Of a stretch of 57,237 nt of DNA, positions 1-8,257 are shown piece by piece. Numbering within the stretch: position 1 is the stretch's first letter; every line of letters begins with the position of its first letter. A program made the translations under genes and the position numbers. The DNA lies in contig JAIOHL010000110.1 of assembly GCA_019913005.1 (NCBI GenBank), positions 1 through 57,237 of the forward strand, given 5' to 3'. The notes under the pieces were generated by a model, which made no database searches, was not told the origin of the DNA, and worked only from the letters and a program-made list of their open reading frames with translations. The stretch is from Anaerolineae bacterium (lineage in GTDB: Bacteria; Chloroflexota; Anaerolineae; Aggregatilineales; J027).

Positions 1-596
1 AATTAATGGCTGCGGTAGCCGCACGTCAAGTATCCACGCCCTCGCTCATATCACCTATGTCTGCCTCTGTTCCAAAAGCCTCAAGGCGCTGGCTAACCCC
101 CACCCTTGCACGTTTAGCATTGGCAGCGGCAGCGCTCTTGCTCGTCATCAACATGGTTTTAATTGCCCGCCTATTCAATCTGAGCGATGAACAGCAGCAA
201 CAAGAAACCAAAATCAATGAACTAAGCGATCAGTTAACGCGACAAAATCAGTTCTTCGCCGCCCTAGCTACCGGGAAAGCCAGTCGCATCAATTTGGAAT
301 CCTCTACGGGTGAGGCATTGGCATCGGTAATTTGGACACCTGCCAGTAACAGCGCATTGCTTGTGTCCAACAATCTCCCCGCCTTAGCATCAAACCGCGC
401 CTATCAATTGTGGTTTATTCGTGACAATCAACCCATCAGCGGCGGCGTCTTTCGTGTGGATGAAGAGGGGCAGGGGACATTTATATTTGAGATTCCAGCC
501 CCATTGAATGAATATGATGCGCTCGGTATTTCTGACGAACCGATGACTGGGAGCGAAACTCCTTCGACCAACCCTGTCGCGCTTGGTGGTGCTTAA
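1..596 (+). CDS. Anti-sigma-K factor RskA-like protein, C-terminal part (5' truncated by window)
   Basis: The reading frame is open to the first base of the window, so the protein probably begins upstream and the ATG at 6 may be internal. One transmembrane helix (about residues 34-55 from that ATG) follows a Ser/Pro-rich stretch. A short Gln-rich segment comes next, then an extracytoplasmic domain with the RskA C-terminal pattern (YQLWFI..., GGVF, ALGISDEP...G...P). RskA proteins hold an ECF sigma factor at the membrane through a cytoplasmic zinc-finger domain. That domain, and any sigma gene, would lie before base 1. Family assignment is by motif; the partner sigma factor is inferred. Confidence 0.8.
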   Translation, partial: LMAAVAARQVSTPSLISPMSASVPKASRRWLTPTLARLALAAAALLLVINMVLIARLFNLSDEQQQQETKINELSDQLTRQNQFFAALATGKASRINLESSTGEALASVIWTPASNSALLVSNNLPALASNRAYQLWFIRDNQPISGGVFRVDEEGQGTFIFEIPAPLNEYDALGISDEPMTGSETPSTNPVALGGA

Positions 597-716
597 TACC
601 CCCACCCATTGTCAGAATCCATTTACAATATTCACATATTAATCCTCAAATTGGCCTAGAATCCTCCATCTGACGCAACAAAATACCCATTTTCCATCCT
701 CAACCCATCCCTTAAC

Positions 717-740
717 AGCCCATATTGATGGGGTTTTTTT
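717..740 (+). terminator. Rho-independent terminator after the anti-sigma gene
   Basis: A short hairpin with arms CCCAT (719-723) and ATGGG (728-732) and loop ATTG is followed by seven T residues at 734-740. It lies about 120 bases after the stop codon. The stem is short, so strength is uncertain, but the T tract is good. Confidence 0.5.
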
Positions 741-887
741 GTATATATGGTTATCGGATTTATGTTAGCACATTAACTTAATTCAACCATTCCCCCTAAC
801 CCCACAGTTGCATTGAGAACACGTCATCTCAATTGATCCTTCTCAATGATTGTACTCTTAATTCAAAACAAATCTTTACAAAAGTTG

Positions 888-919
888 GAATTGCGCTTCT
901 TTACGAATTTACGCAATTC
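888..919. promoter_or_regulatory. Inverted repeat in the leader of the large secreted protein gene
   Basis: GAATTGCG at 888-895 is mirrored by CGCAATTC at 912-919 with 16 bases between. It sits about 180 bases before the start codon at 1096, in the AT-rich 600-1095 gap, which otherwise holds only the terminator near 717-740. It could be an operator. I see no convincing -35/-10 pair beside it. Confidence 0.3.
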
Positions 920-1095
920 ATCTATTCTTTCTTTAGTCTTCAGAAATTTTTCATAATTTCTTAAGGCTCATTGCCGAATCAAAACCGCTTTCTAATGCGG
1001 TTCCACAGAAAAAGCGAGGGTACATGGTTTGTGAATTTCGTAAAATAACGATTAAGAAACAGTCCCCGCTCAATTCTGTTAAGGAGCGTGTATCA

Positions 1096-4000
1096 ATGTT
1101 TCAATCTCAAGTATCGCGTCGTTTGTCTCTATTCTTTGTCTTAATGTTTGCATCCCTATCTTTCATTGTCTCACTCGATTCTGTCCAACCTGCCAATGCA
1201 AGCGGACGAATATTATGCATCAAAACTGATGCGTGGGCAGTAGGCGACGTAGTGACAGTAGTAGCCTATTCCGGTGTACTCAATGACCCCTATTTGTGTG
1301 AAGCGCCGGGGCTTATGGAATACGTGGATGTTAACGCCCTAGACCTTAACTCAATCAATTTTGCAGGGGCTTTGCCTCTGAATATGGTTATTTATGATGT
1401 CAACAATGACATCGCAGGTGATCTCGTGATGCAGTATCGCCTCCAAGACATTCAGGAAATTAGTCAATATGGCTGGTGGGGTGCCTTCGTGGGAAACACC
1501 CTCACAGGCGATCAATTGTATGGGCCAGATATGGTCGAATTTGTTTCTATACTACCTATTCCCCCTGCCCCACCGAGTCAACCCCCCACCATTGTGACCC
1601 AACCACCTGTTGTAGTGACTCAACCACCGGTGGTAACGCAACCACCGAGCAATCTACCATTGGTGGTCAGCTTTGTGCGCCCAGTGATTGAAGGGGAACC
1701 CGTCGTTGACATCAACCAGACGGCTTTTCAGGTTGCGGCCTTCGATCCAAATATCGGTAGTGCCGATGGCAGTGGTATCGCGCAGGTCAATTTCCAAGTG
1801 GTCGGCCCATCCGGGTCGGTTGTGTTCAGCAGCGGCGAGTCGAATCCTATCTATTGCACATTTACCGATCAAAATGGTGTTTGCCTGCCTATGTCAGCCG
1901 ATATGTTTGCCAGCCTAGCTCCCGGTACTTACACCGTGATGGCGCAGGCAGTGGCGTTTAATGGAACAGCTTCGGCTTGGGTGAATCGCACATTTATCAT
2001 CAACAGTGCAACCCCCTTGCCACCAAGCAATGGAACGCCACCACCTGTTACGCAGGCCCCCACGCAGCCGGGTCAAATTTTGCCTGTGGTGACATTTGCA
2101 CAGCCTGTCAGTGAAGGGCAGACCATCAATGCCATCGCACAGACTAATTTCCAAGTGATTGCGTTCGACCCGCTCGTCGGCTCGACCAACGGCAGCGGTA
2201 TCAGCCAAGTCAGCTTTGAACTGTATGGGCCAAATGGGGAGTCGGTTTATCAACACACTGAGAGTGACCCCATTTATTGTGCCTATATGGATCAAAATGG
2301 CACGTGTCTGCCGATGCCGAGTGATGCCTATGCCCTCATGACCAACGGCGTCTATACCCTCAAGGTTCAAGCCATTGGCAGCAATGGTCAGCTTTCAGGC
2401 TGGATAAGCCGTACCTTCAATTTCACTGGCGCAGCAACTCCCATCCCAACCACACCTGCACCGACCACTCCGGCCCCCACAACGCCTGTAGCGGCGGTCA
2501 ATGTGCAAATAGTAACTCCGGCGACGGATGGTGCTGTCTTTGCCAATCGTGACCAAACCCGCTTCCAAGCGTCGGCTTTCGACAGTGCGGCTGGGACACA
2601 GGATGGATCAGGTATCGCCAGTATTTATTTTGAATTGGTAGATGCGGCTGGCCGCGTTGTCCATACCCGCACCGAAGGCAGCCAACCTTACTGTGCTTTC
2701 ACCGATGCCAGCGGGCGCTGCAAGCCCATGCCAAGCAATCTCTATAGCAGTTTGAAGGCTGGGGAATACACACTGCGTGTTCAGGCTACGTCGAATAACG
2801 GCCAAAAGTCAGCTTGGGCACAGCGTAAATTGATCTTGAGCAAGGGCGGTACTGTTACCCCGACACCCACGACACCTGCACCGACGACGCCAGCACCCAC
2901 GACCCCAGCGCCGACCACCCCAGTACCCCAGCCGCTGTTCTTGAATATCGTCAATCCAAGCAGCAGTAATCAGACGATCACCAGCATTTCGCAGACAGGC
3001 TTCCAAGCAGTCGCCTATAATCCCGCCGTTGGAACGCAGGATGGCGCAGGCGTGACTAATGTGGCGTTTGAAGTTTTGAATCCAGCGGGTCAGGTTATTC
3101 ACTCAGTCACCGAAAGTTCAGCCGCGTTCTGCGTATTTACAGGCGATGTTCCTTGCAACGTCATGCCCGATAGACTGTACAATAGCCTCGCAAACGGCAC
3201 CTACACGCTACGCGCTCGCATGACAGCCCAAACCGGTGTTGTCACTGCATGGGTCACCAAGACATTTGTCATTAACCGCGCTACGCCAACCGCAACCACG
3301 CCTGCGCCCACGACACCCGCTCCTACCACACCAGCACCAACGACTCCGGCACCAACAACACCAGCGCCGACCACGCCTGCGCCCACAACACCGGCTCCTA
3401 CCACGCCCGCCCCAACGACTCCGGCTCCTACCACACCAGCTCCCACAGGACGCACCTTCTATGTCGCGCCAACGGGTCAGGACAGCAATGCAGGTAGTGA
3501 AAACGCGCCCTATCGCACCATTCAATATGCGGCGGGTCGTGCGCAACCCGGTGATACGATTATCGTTCGCGCTGGCACGTACTACGAAAAAATCACCCCT
3601 AATTCTGGGACAGCCACTGCGCCTGTCACGATCAAGGGCTACCCCGGCGAACGTCCACTCATTGACGGCGACAATCGGGTCTATCGCAACATCGAAGTCA
3701 TCGGCAAGAGCTATATCGTATTCGAAAATCTGCGTGTTGAAGAGCCGCTAGACGCATGGGCACATATTGAGAATTCTGATCACATCACGCTTCAGAATAT
3801 CGAATTCATGAATCCAACCTATCCGTCGGGTATCCAGCGCAATTTTAACGGTATCGCCCTGCGCTACAGTACCTATAACAAGATTTTGAACTCACGTATG
3901 GATCGCTGGGGTCGCTATCAGGGCGGTGACCAAGAAGGCAACCATATCGGGATCACGGGTGATATGAACCGGGGTGGGTATAACCTCATCGAAGGCAACT

Positions 4001-5073
4001 ACTTCACCTATGGTGCGCAAGGCAGCATCATCGTCAACGCACCGTATAACATCATCCGCAACAACACCTTTGATAACGATTGGCAAAAAGGCATCTATCT
4101 AGGCTACTTTGTCAATCCGGGTGATGCGCCTGCGGGTACGATCTATCCAGCCTATCGTAATCTGGTCGAAGGCAATACCTTCCTGCGCTCCAATAATTCC
4201 GAGGCCCAGCATGGTGGCTTGGGGTACGAAGAAACTGCTGTCGCCACAATCTTCCGTCGCAATGTCATCCGCAACAGCGATCATGTCGGCCTGATTGTCA
4301 CCGTGTTTGGCAACTATGCCCCGCTGGATTATGGCAACCATATCTTCCATAACACCATCGTGAACAATGGCCTTGATCGGTTTGAATGGATGGGTACAGG
4401 CATTTCAATCACCAATCATGGCTTGGGCACTGAATTGCACGATGATATTGTCAAGAACAACATCATCTATGGTAACTTAGCGGGTGCGGGTAACAATCCC
4501 TTCCAACTCACCATCGAAGTTTCCGGCAGCAGCAACCGTCCGCCCTTCGCCGGCATGATTGTGGCGGGTAATCTCATCGAAAACCCACGCGCCAGCACCT
4601 GCCAACAGAATTTGAACGCAGGTGGCAATGGGAATGGGGAGTGCCCCATCTACGTCGCTGGCGTTGGTGATGCCAATGCGGATTGGTTTAATACCCGCTA
4701 TCCCCAAAATTTCTGGGGCAATAGAGAAGGCAATCCCAACTTTGTGGCCTATAATCCATCAGCCAATCAGTTTGACCTGCACCTGCAATCCAACTCTCCG
4801 GCCATTGACGCGGGGGTAAGCCTGACCGAAACCGTCAGTGCGGGTTCTGGTACGGTCATCCAAGTCAAAGACGCGGGTTACTTCCATGCAGGTTACAACG
4901 GCATGATTGCGGCTGATTCCATCCGGGTCGGCAGCGAAACCGTGACGATTGTCAGCATCAACTACGATACCAATACCATCACAGTGAATCGCTCTATCTC
5001 GTGGAACGCCAATACCCCGGTCAACCTTCCCTTCAATGGAAATGGCCCCGACATCGGCGCTTTTGAGCGGTAG
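1096..5073 (+). CDS. Large secreted protein: four repeated beta-sandwich-like modules, PTTPA linkers, C-terminal right-handed beta-helix
   Basis: The start is set by AAGGAG at 1081-1086, nine bases before the ATG; an in-frame ATG at 1024 has no such site. Residues 1-37 form a signal peptide ending near ANAS. Four related modules of about 118 residues (about 189-305, 329-447, 468-585, 614-730) share the motifs Q..FQ..A(F/Y)(D/N), G(S/T)..G(S/A)G, YC.(F/Y).D..G.C..MP and G.YT(V/L)..(Q/R)A. They are separated by Pro/Thr linkers. Residues about 786-1325 begin FYVAPTGQDSNAG and match the DUF1565/parallel beta-helix family, with many Asn-rich turns (EGNYF, IRNN). The likely role is an extracellular polysaccharide lyase, hydrolase or adhesin on the cell surface. 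No catalytic residues are identifiable by eye. At 1325 residues it is the largest gene product here. Confidence 0.85.
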   Translation: MFQSQVSRRLSLFFVLMFASLSFIVSLDSVQPANASGRILCIKTDAWAVGDVVTVVAYSGVLNDPYLCEAPGLMEYVDVNALDLNSINFAGALPLNMVIYDVNNDIAGDLVMQYRLQDIQEISQYGWWGAFVGNTLTGDQLYGPDMVEFVSILPIPPAPPSQPPTIVTQPPVVVTQPPVVTQPPSNLPLVVSFVRPVIEGEPVVDINQTAFQVAAFDPNIGSADGSGIAQVNFQVVGPSGSVVFSSGESNPIYCTFTDQNGVCLPMSADMFASLAPGTYTVMAQAVAFNGTASAWVNRTFIINSATPLPPSNGTPPPVTQAPTQPGQILPVVTFAQPVSEGQTINAIAQTNFQVIAFDPLVGSTNGSGISQVSFELYGPNGESVYQHTESDPIYCAYMDQNGTCLPMPSDAYALMTNGVYTLKVQAIGSNGQLSGWISRTFNFTGAATPIPTTPAPTTPAPTTPVAAVNVQIVTPATDGAVFANRDQTRFQASAFDSAAGTQDGSGIASIYFELVDAAGRVVHTRTEGSQPYCAFTDASGRCKPMPSNLYSSLKAGEYTLRVQATSNNGQKSAWAQRKLILSKGGTVTPTPTTPAPTTPAPTTPAPTTPVPQPLFLNIVNPSSSNQTITSISQTGFQAVAYNPAVGTQDGAGVTNVAFEVLNPAGQVIHSVTESSAAFCVFTGDVPCNVMPDRLYNSLANGTYTLRARMTAQTGVVTAWVTKTFVINRATPTATTPAPTTPAPTTPAPTTPAPTTPAPTTPAPTTPAPTTPAPTTPAPTTPAPTGRTFYVAPTGQDSNAGSENAPYRTIQYAAGRAQPGDTIIVRAGTYYEKITPNSGTATAPVTIKGYPGERPLIDGDNRVYRNIEVIGKSYIVFENLRVEEPLDAWAHIENSDHITLQNIEFMNPTYPSGIQRNFNGIALRYSTYNKILNSRMDRWGRYQGGDQEGNHIGITGDMNRGGYNLIEGNYFTYGAQGSIIVNAPYNIIRNNTFDNDWQKGIYLGYFVNPGDAPAGTIYPAYRNLVEGNTFLRSNNSEAQHGGLGYEETAVATIFRRNVIRNSDHVGLIVTVFGNYAPLDYGNHIFHNTIVNNGLDRFEWMGTGISITNHGLGTELHDDIVKNNIIYGNLAGAGNNPFQLTIEVSGSSNRPPFAGMIVAGNLIENPRASTCQQNLNAGGNGNGECPIYVAGVGDANADWFNTRYPQNFWGNREGNPNFVAYNPSANQFDLHLQSNSPAIDAGVSLTETVSAGSGTVIQVKDAGYFHAGYNGMIAADSIRVGSETVTIVSINYDTNTITVNRSISWNANTPVNLPFNGNGPDIGAFER
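3295..3447 (+). repeat. Coding tandem repeat, 15-bp unit encoding about ten PTTPA units
   Basis: A run of about ten five-residue units (TTPAP) links the fourth module to the beta-helix domain. Shorter runs occur near 2445-2490 and 2868-2930. Synonymous codons vary between units (ACC/ACG/ACA/ACT, CCG/CCC/CCA/CCT), so the protein repeat is better conserved than the DNA. It is probably a flexible, possibly O-glycosylated stalk. Confidence 0.9.
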
Positions 5074-5102
5074 TCCCTCGCTGTCCGCTGTTTCCCCAAA
5101 TC

Positions 5103-5139
5103 CCCTCTCCCAACGGTTTGGAACGCCGATGGGAGAGGG
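5103..5139. terminator. Bidirectional hairpin between convergent genes
   Basis: A perfect 10-bp stem has arms CCCTCTCCCA at 5103-5112 and TGGGAGAGGG at 5130-5139. An inner CGG/CCG pairing (14-16 with 26-28) extends it. It sits between the + strand beta-helix gene and the - strand methyltransferase gene, where it could end both transcripts. There is no strong T tract on either side, so it may instead be a dispersed palindromic repeat. Confidence 0.5.
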
Positions 5140-5145
5140 CAACCC

Positions 5146-6153
5146 TCACTCAATTTTTGGCCGCAAAAACAAACACACCTCTTGGCGATTACTGACCAAT
5201 TGACGCACCTGCATGATCTTGTAGGCACGGCGTAAAATCCGAAATGAATGATCCATCAGCCGCCGCATATTCGGCTGGCGTAGCTTCAAGGTCATAATCC
5301 CAATACCATCAGCCTGTAAATGTCGCGCATAGCTGACCATCAAGCGGCTAGAATCCTGTGCATCCATGCGCATATCATTGACAATCACCTCAAACGGCCC
5401 TTCGGCATGTGGCAGATATTCTTCGGCGGTCATCCCGCGATACACCACCAATGGGTCATTCAGTAAATCGGGATACATCTCGGTGGGCGCGACGGCGGTT
5501 ACCTTTAATCCATGTTGGCGCAGTACCATCGTCCACGCTCCCGGCGCGGCCCCTAAATCAAGCGCACGATCTCCCGCCCGTAGCCGAATCCCAAAATCCG
5601 TTAATGCTTCTAACAGCTTATAACCAGCCCGATTGGGCATTTGAACGGAATAGGGACGCACCCCACCTGCATAGGGCGAGATATTTTGATTGGCCCATGA
5701 AACACCAATAAACGCCTTCCATTTGGTGTTTTGCCGCGCAAGGGCCACCGATAGAATCTTGCTGGCAGAGGTAGCAGTTTTGCCATTGGATTGCTGAAGT
5801 CTCTGCAACAGGACATTGGCAGGGGACATCGAGATGGCATCCGCCCCGTTCACCATATCTGGCAAAATGCGTGCCTGAAGGATAGCAGTAGAATGGCGGC
5901 ATAGCCATTTTTCAATGGTTTGCTCGGCCTGATGCAGCGCTACTGTTTGCTGGACAGGTGCAAGATGATGAAGGTAAATCGGCAGGCGATCTCGAAAGGG
6001 GCGAATGAATTGATCGAACGGAGTGGAGGTCTGAACCAGCAGACATCCGGGGCTAAGGGTTGCTAAAACGACAACGGATGGATGGTGACGACGAATTTCA
6101 TTAACGGCGAGTTCGACAAAATAGGGTGAGCAGGTAAGTATTGAATGGTTCAC
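5146..6153 (-). CDS. FtsJ/RlmM-like SAM-dependent RNA 2'-O-methyltransferase
   Basis: The C-terminal half (about 175-335) is a Rossmann-type FtsJ domain. It has the SAM loop ALDLGAAPGAWT (197-208) and the likely catalytic tetrad K179, D260, K290, E325. The N-terminal half resembles the substrate-recognition part of RlmM (23S rRNA C2498 2'-O-methyltransferase) but is divergent. Its 335 residues are close to the RlmM size. FtsJ methyltransferases act on rRNA or tRNA ribose in the cytoplasm. The fold is confident; the exact target is not. It stands alone and converges on the beta-helix gene. Confidence 0.8.
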   Translation of the reverse strand: MNHSILTCSPYFVELAVNEIRRHHPSVVVLATLSPGCLLVQTSTPFDQFIRPFRDRLPIYLHHLAPVQQTVALHQAEQTIEKWLCRHSTAILQARILPDMVNGADAISMSPANVLLQRLQQSNGKTATSASKILSVALARQNTKWKAFIGVSWANQNISPYAGGVRPYSVQMPNRAGYKLLEALTDFGIRLRAGDRALDLGAAPGAWTMVLRQHGLKVTAVAPTEMYPDLLNDPLVVYRGMTAEEYLPHAEGPFEVIVNDMRMDAQDSSRLMVSYARHLQADGIGIMTLKLRQPNMRRLMDHSFRILRRAYKIMQVRQLVSNRQEVCLFLRPKIE

Positions 6154-6293
6154 GCTCCTCTTCTAGGGTGCCACAAAACCCCGCTTACGTGGCGATTGAA
6201 ATTTGAGTGATGGTTTAGATTATAGCGAGAATTTGCCTCTTTGCCTCAACGCAGAAGTAAGAATAACAGGGCTGGCAGGGTCGAATATTTAAA

Positions 6294-6307
6294 CGGACTT
6301 AAGTCCG
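6294..6307. promoter_or_regulatory. Perfect 14-bp palindrome upstream of the LLM oxidoreductase gene
   Basis: CGGACTTAAGTCCG is a perfect palindrome located 41 bases before the ATG at 6348. A dimeric regulator site is the simplest reading. It has no T tract and the arms touch without a loop, which argues against a terminator. Confidence 0.45.
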
Positions 6308-6347
6308 AATACGGAAAAATAATTGCACAAGTAAGTGAGAAACAACC

Positions 6348-7253
6348 ATGCCACTGACCCCGCTATTTGGCGCTAATGTTGACCCTACCACCGATGAACT
6401 GACCGAATCTTTTACCCGTGCCCAACTAGCCGATCAATTGGGGCTGGATATAATCACGGTGCAAGATCATCCCTATAACAAGCGATTTCTGGACACATGG
6501 ACATTCCTCACCGCGTTGGCGATGAAAACCGAGCGTGTCCATCTCGGCACCAATGTTGCGAATTTACCACTGCGTCCACCCGCCATGTTAGCTAAGGCCG
6601 CCGCATCGCTGGATGTATTATCCAACGGACGTGTTGAACTCGGCATTGGGGCGGGTGCATTTTGGCAAGGGGTCAATGCCTATGGTGGGCCAAATCGCAC
6701 CCCCGGAGAAGCCTACGCCGCCTTTGAGGATGCCCTGCACATTTTACGCGGTATGTGGGGGAACGTAGGGCGGTCATTTAGCTATAAAGGATCGTTTTAC
6801 CAAGTGCAAGGCGCTCAACCCGGCCCCACGCCCAAACACCCCATTCGTATTTGGGTTGGGGCATCTGGCCCCAAAATGCTGCGTTTGGCGGGACGCATGG
6901 CGGATGGGGTCTTGGTTTCCAGCACCTATGAACCACCCACCCGTTTGCTCGAAATCAACCAACTGATTGACGAAGGTGCTCAAGCAGCAGGTCGCGCCAC
7001 GACGGACATTCGGCGGGGCTATAATCTCATGGGGATTGTGGATTTTGGGCAAATTGGCAGCAAACCAACCGGATTAACGCCGGGGGTGATCTACGGCAAT
7101 GTGGATTATTGGGTAGAAGAATTAACTCGCCTCTATGTGGATTACCGCCAAGACACATTGGTGTTCTGGCCCGTTGGAGATGAACCCATGACGCAACTGG
7201 AAGTGTTTGCGAAAGAAATTGCTCCCGCAGTGAAGGCCAACGTCGCCCAATAA
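6348..7253 (+). CDS. LLM-class flavin/F420-dependent oxidoreductase
   Basis: This 301-residue protein has the luciferase-like TIM-barrel features of the LLM class: an early LGLDIITVQDHPY motif, TERVHLGTNVANLPLRPPAMLAK, LDVLSNGRVELGIGAGAF (about 87-104) and RIWVGASGPKMLRLAGRMADG (about 167-187). Such enzymes use FMNH2 or F420H2 to oxidise or reduce small substrates in the cytoplasm. The substrate cannot be told from sequence. The gene is monocistronic, preceded by a perfect palindrome, and converges on the rhodanese operon. Confidence 0.9.
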   Translation: MPLTPLFGANVDPTTDELTESFTRAQLADQLGLDIITVQDHPYNKRFLDTWTFLTALAMKTERVHLGTNVANLPLRPPAMLAKAAASLDVLSNGRVELGIGAGAFWQGVNAYGGPNRTPGEAYAAFEDALHILRGMWGNVGRSFSYKGSFYQVQGAQPGPTPKHPIRIWVGASGPKMLRLAGRMADGVLVSSTYEPPTRLLEINQLIDEGAQAAGRATTDIRRGYNLMGIVDFGQIGSKPTGLTPGVIYGNVDYWVEELTRLYVDYRQDTLVFWPVGDEPMTQLEVFAKEIAPAVKANVAQ

Positions 7254-7261
7254 CATCGAGT

Positions 7262-7293
7262 AAAACCCCTCCCCACTGTCTTCTAAGGAGGGG
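7262..7293 (-). terminator. Terminator of the STAS-kinase-rhodanese operon
   Basis: Arms CCCCTCC (7266-7272) and GGAGGGG (7287-7293) form a 7-bp GC-rich stem. On the - strand it is followed by TTTT (7262-7265). It lies just after the rhodanese stop codon and also between convergent genes. Confidence 0.6.
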
Positions 7294-7300
7294 TATCTCA

Positions 7301-8257
7301 TTATAAGCCTGTTTCAATTGGGGTGTCGTCTTCGTTCCCCCAATCTTCCCATGAGCCATCATACACTGCGACATTCTCAAACCCCATCAGCCGCATCGTA
7401 AAATAGGCTACCGACGCCCGATGCCCGGTTTGGCAATAGGTGACGATCATTTCCTTATCGGCTAAATCCAGTGATTCATAGAGGACTTCAAGATCGGCCT
7501 GCAATTTGAAATAGCCGTCCTCCAGATTATTCGTCCAATTCATGTTAAACGCACCGGGAATGTGTCCCCCATGTTTGGCGCGGACGGTTTCGCCGGAGAA
7601 TTCTTCAGGACTACGGGCATCAATCAATTGAATCGTCGAGTCATCCAGATGGGCCAATACCCACACACGGTCAACATTGTGTTCGGGCAGCGCTTCAACT
7701 TCATATTCCGTCGGCTCAATTTCAGGCGCTTCCGTCTCTTGGGGCAGTTCCGCACCATCCCATGCCGTCCACCCGCCATTCAGCAATTTAATATCAGCAT
7801 GACCATACACATCCAGCGTCCAGAACATCAAGGCGGCATCGAGCAGGTTATTATCGTCATAAATCACGACGGTCATCCCCGGCGTCAATCCCCATTCGCC
7901 CAATAGCACCGACATGGTTTCTGCGTCCGGGATTTGGGCTTTAATATCATCCACCGTTGCGCGAACCGAAGCAACATTAACCTGCACTGCACCGGGGATA
8001 TGCCCCACGTTGTATTCCGCTTGTGGACGCATATCCAAGACCGCCAATAAGGGGTCATCCAAATTTTCCGCCAGCCAATCAACCTCTGCCAGCAGTTCCG
8101 GATTGCCATATTCATCTTCTGGCATCCCGGTACTAGTGGGGTCTTGCGCCGTTACGGAGGGCATATCTTTCATATCCAGCAGTGTGCCCCCGATCAGCGC
8201 CACCGCACAAAACAATGCCAGCCATATCCACAAAAATTTCAAATTCCCGGATTTCAT
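7301..8257 (-). CDS. Exported two-domain rhodanese (thiosulfate/3-mercaptopyruvate sulfurtransferase type)
   Basis: An N-terminal hydrophobic segment (about 8-27) acts as signal peptide or anchor. Two rhodanese domains follow (about 50-165 and 185-310). The second has the active loop CQTGHR, with the catalytic Cys at 275. The first has aspartates (YDDNN, about 133-137) where a Cys would be, so it is the usual inactive domain. HIPGA occurs in both. The enzyme transfers sulfane sulfur, here outside the cytoplasmic membrane. The start overlaps the stop of the upstream kinase by four bases (ATGA), so the two are translationally coupled. An AGGGA site lies just upstream. Confidence 0.9.
   Translation of the reverse strand: MKSGNLKFLWIWLALFCAVALIGGTLLDMKDMPSVTAQDPTSTGMPEDEYGNPELLAEVDWLAENLDDPLLAVLDMRPQAEYNVGHIPGAVQVNVASVRATVDDIKAQIPDAETMSVLLGEWGLTPGMTVVIYDDNNLLDAALMFWTLDVYGHADIKLLNGGWTAWDGAELPQETEAPEIEPTEYEVEALPEHNVDRVWVLAHLDDSTIQLIDARSPEEFSGETVRAKHGGHIPGAFNMNWTNNLEDGYFKLQADLEVLYESLDLADKEMIVTYCQTGHRASVAYFTMRLMGFENVAVYDGSWEDWGNEDDTPIETGL

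Noticed and set aside
3295-3447. CRISPR-like array
   Set aside because: The units are contiguous 15-bp codon repeats in frame inside a gene, with no unique spacers.
3201-3546. Antisense reading frames rich in Gly-Val-Val-Gly-Ala and Cys-Arg-Gly repeats over the PTTPA region
   Set aside because: They are mirror images of the 15-bp coding repeat on the + strand. They have no ribosome site and no family resemblance.
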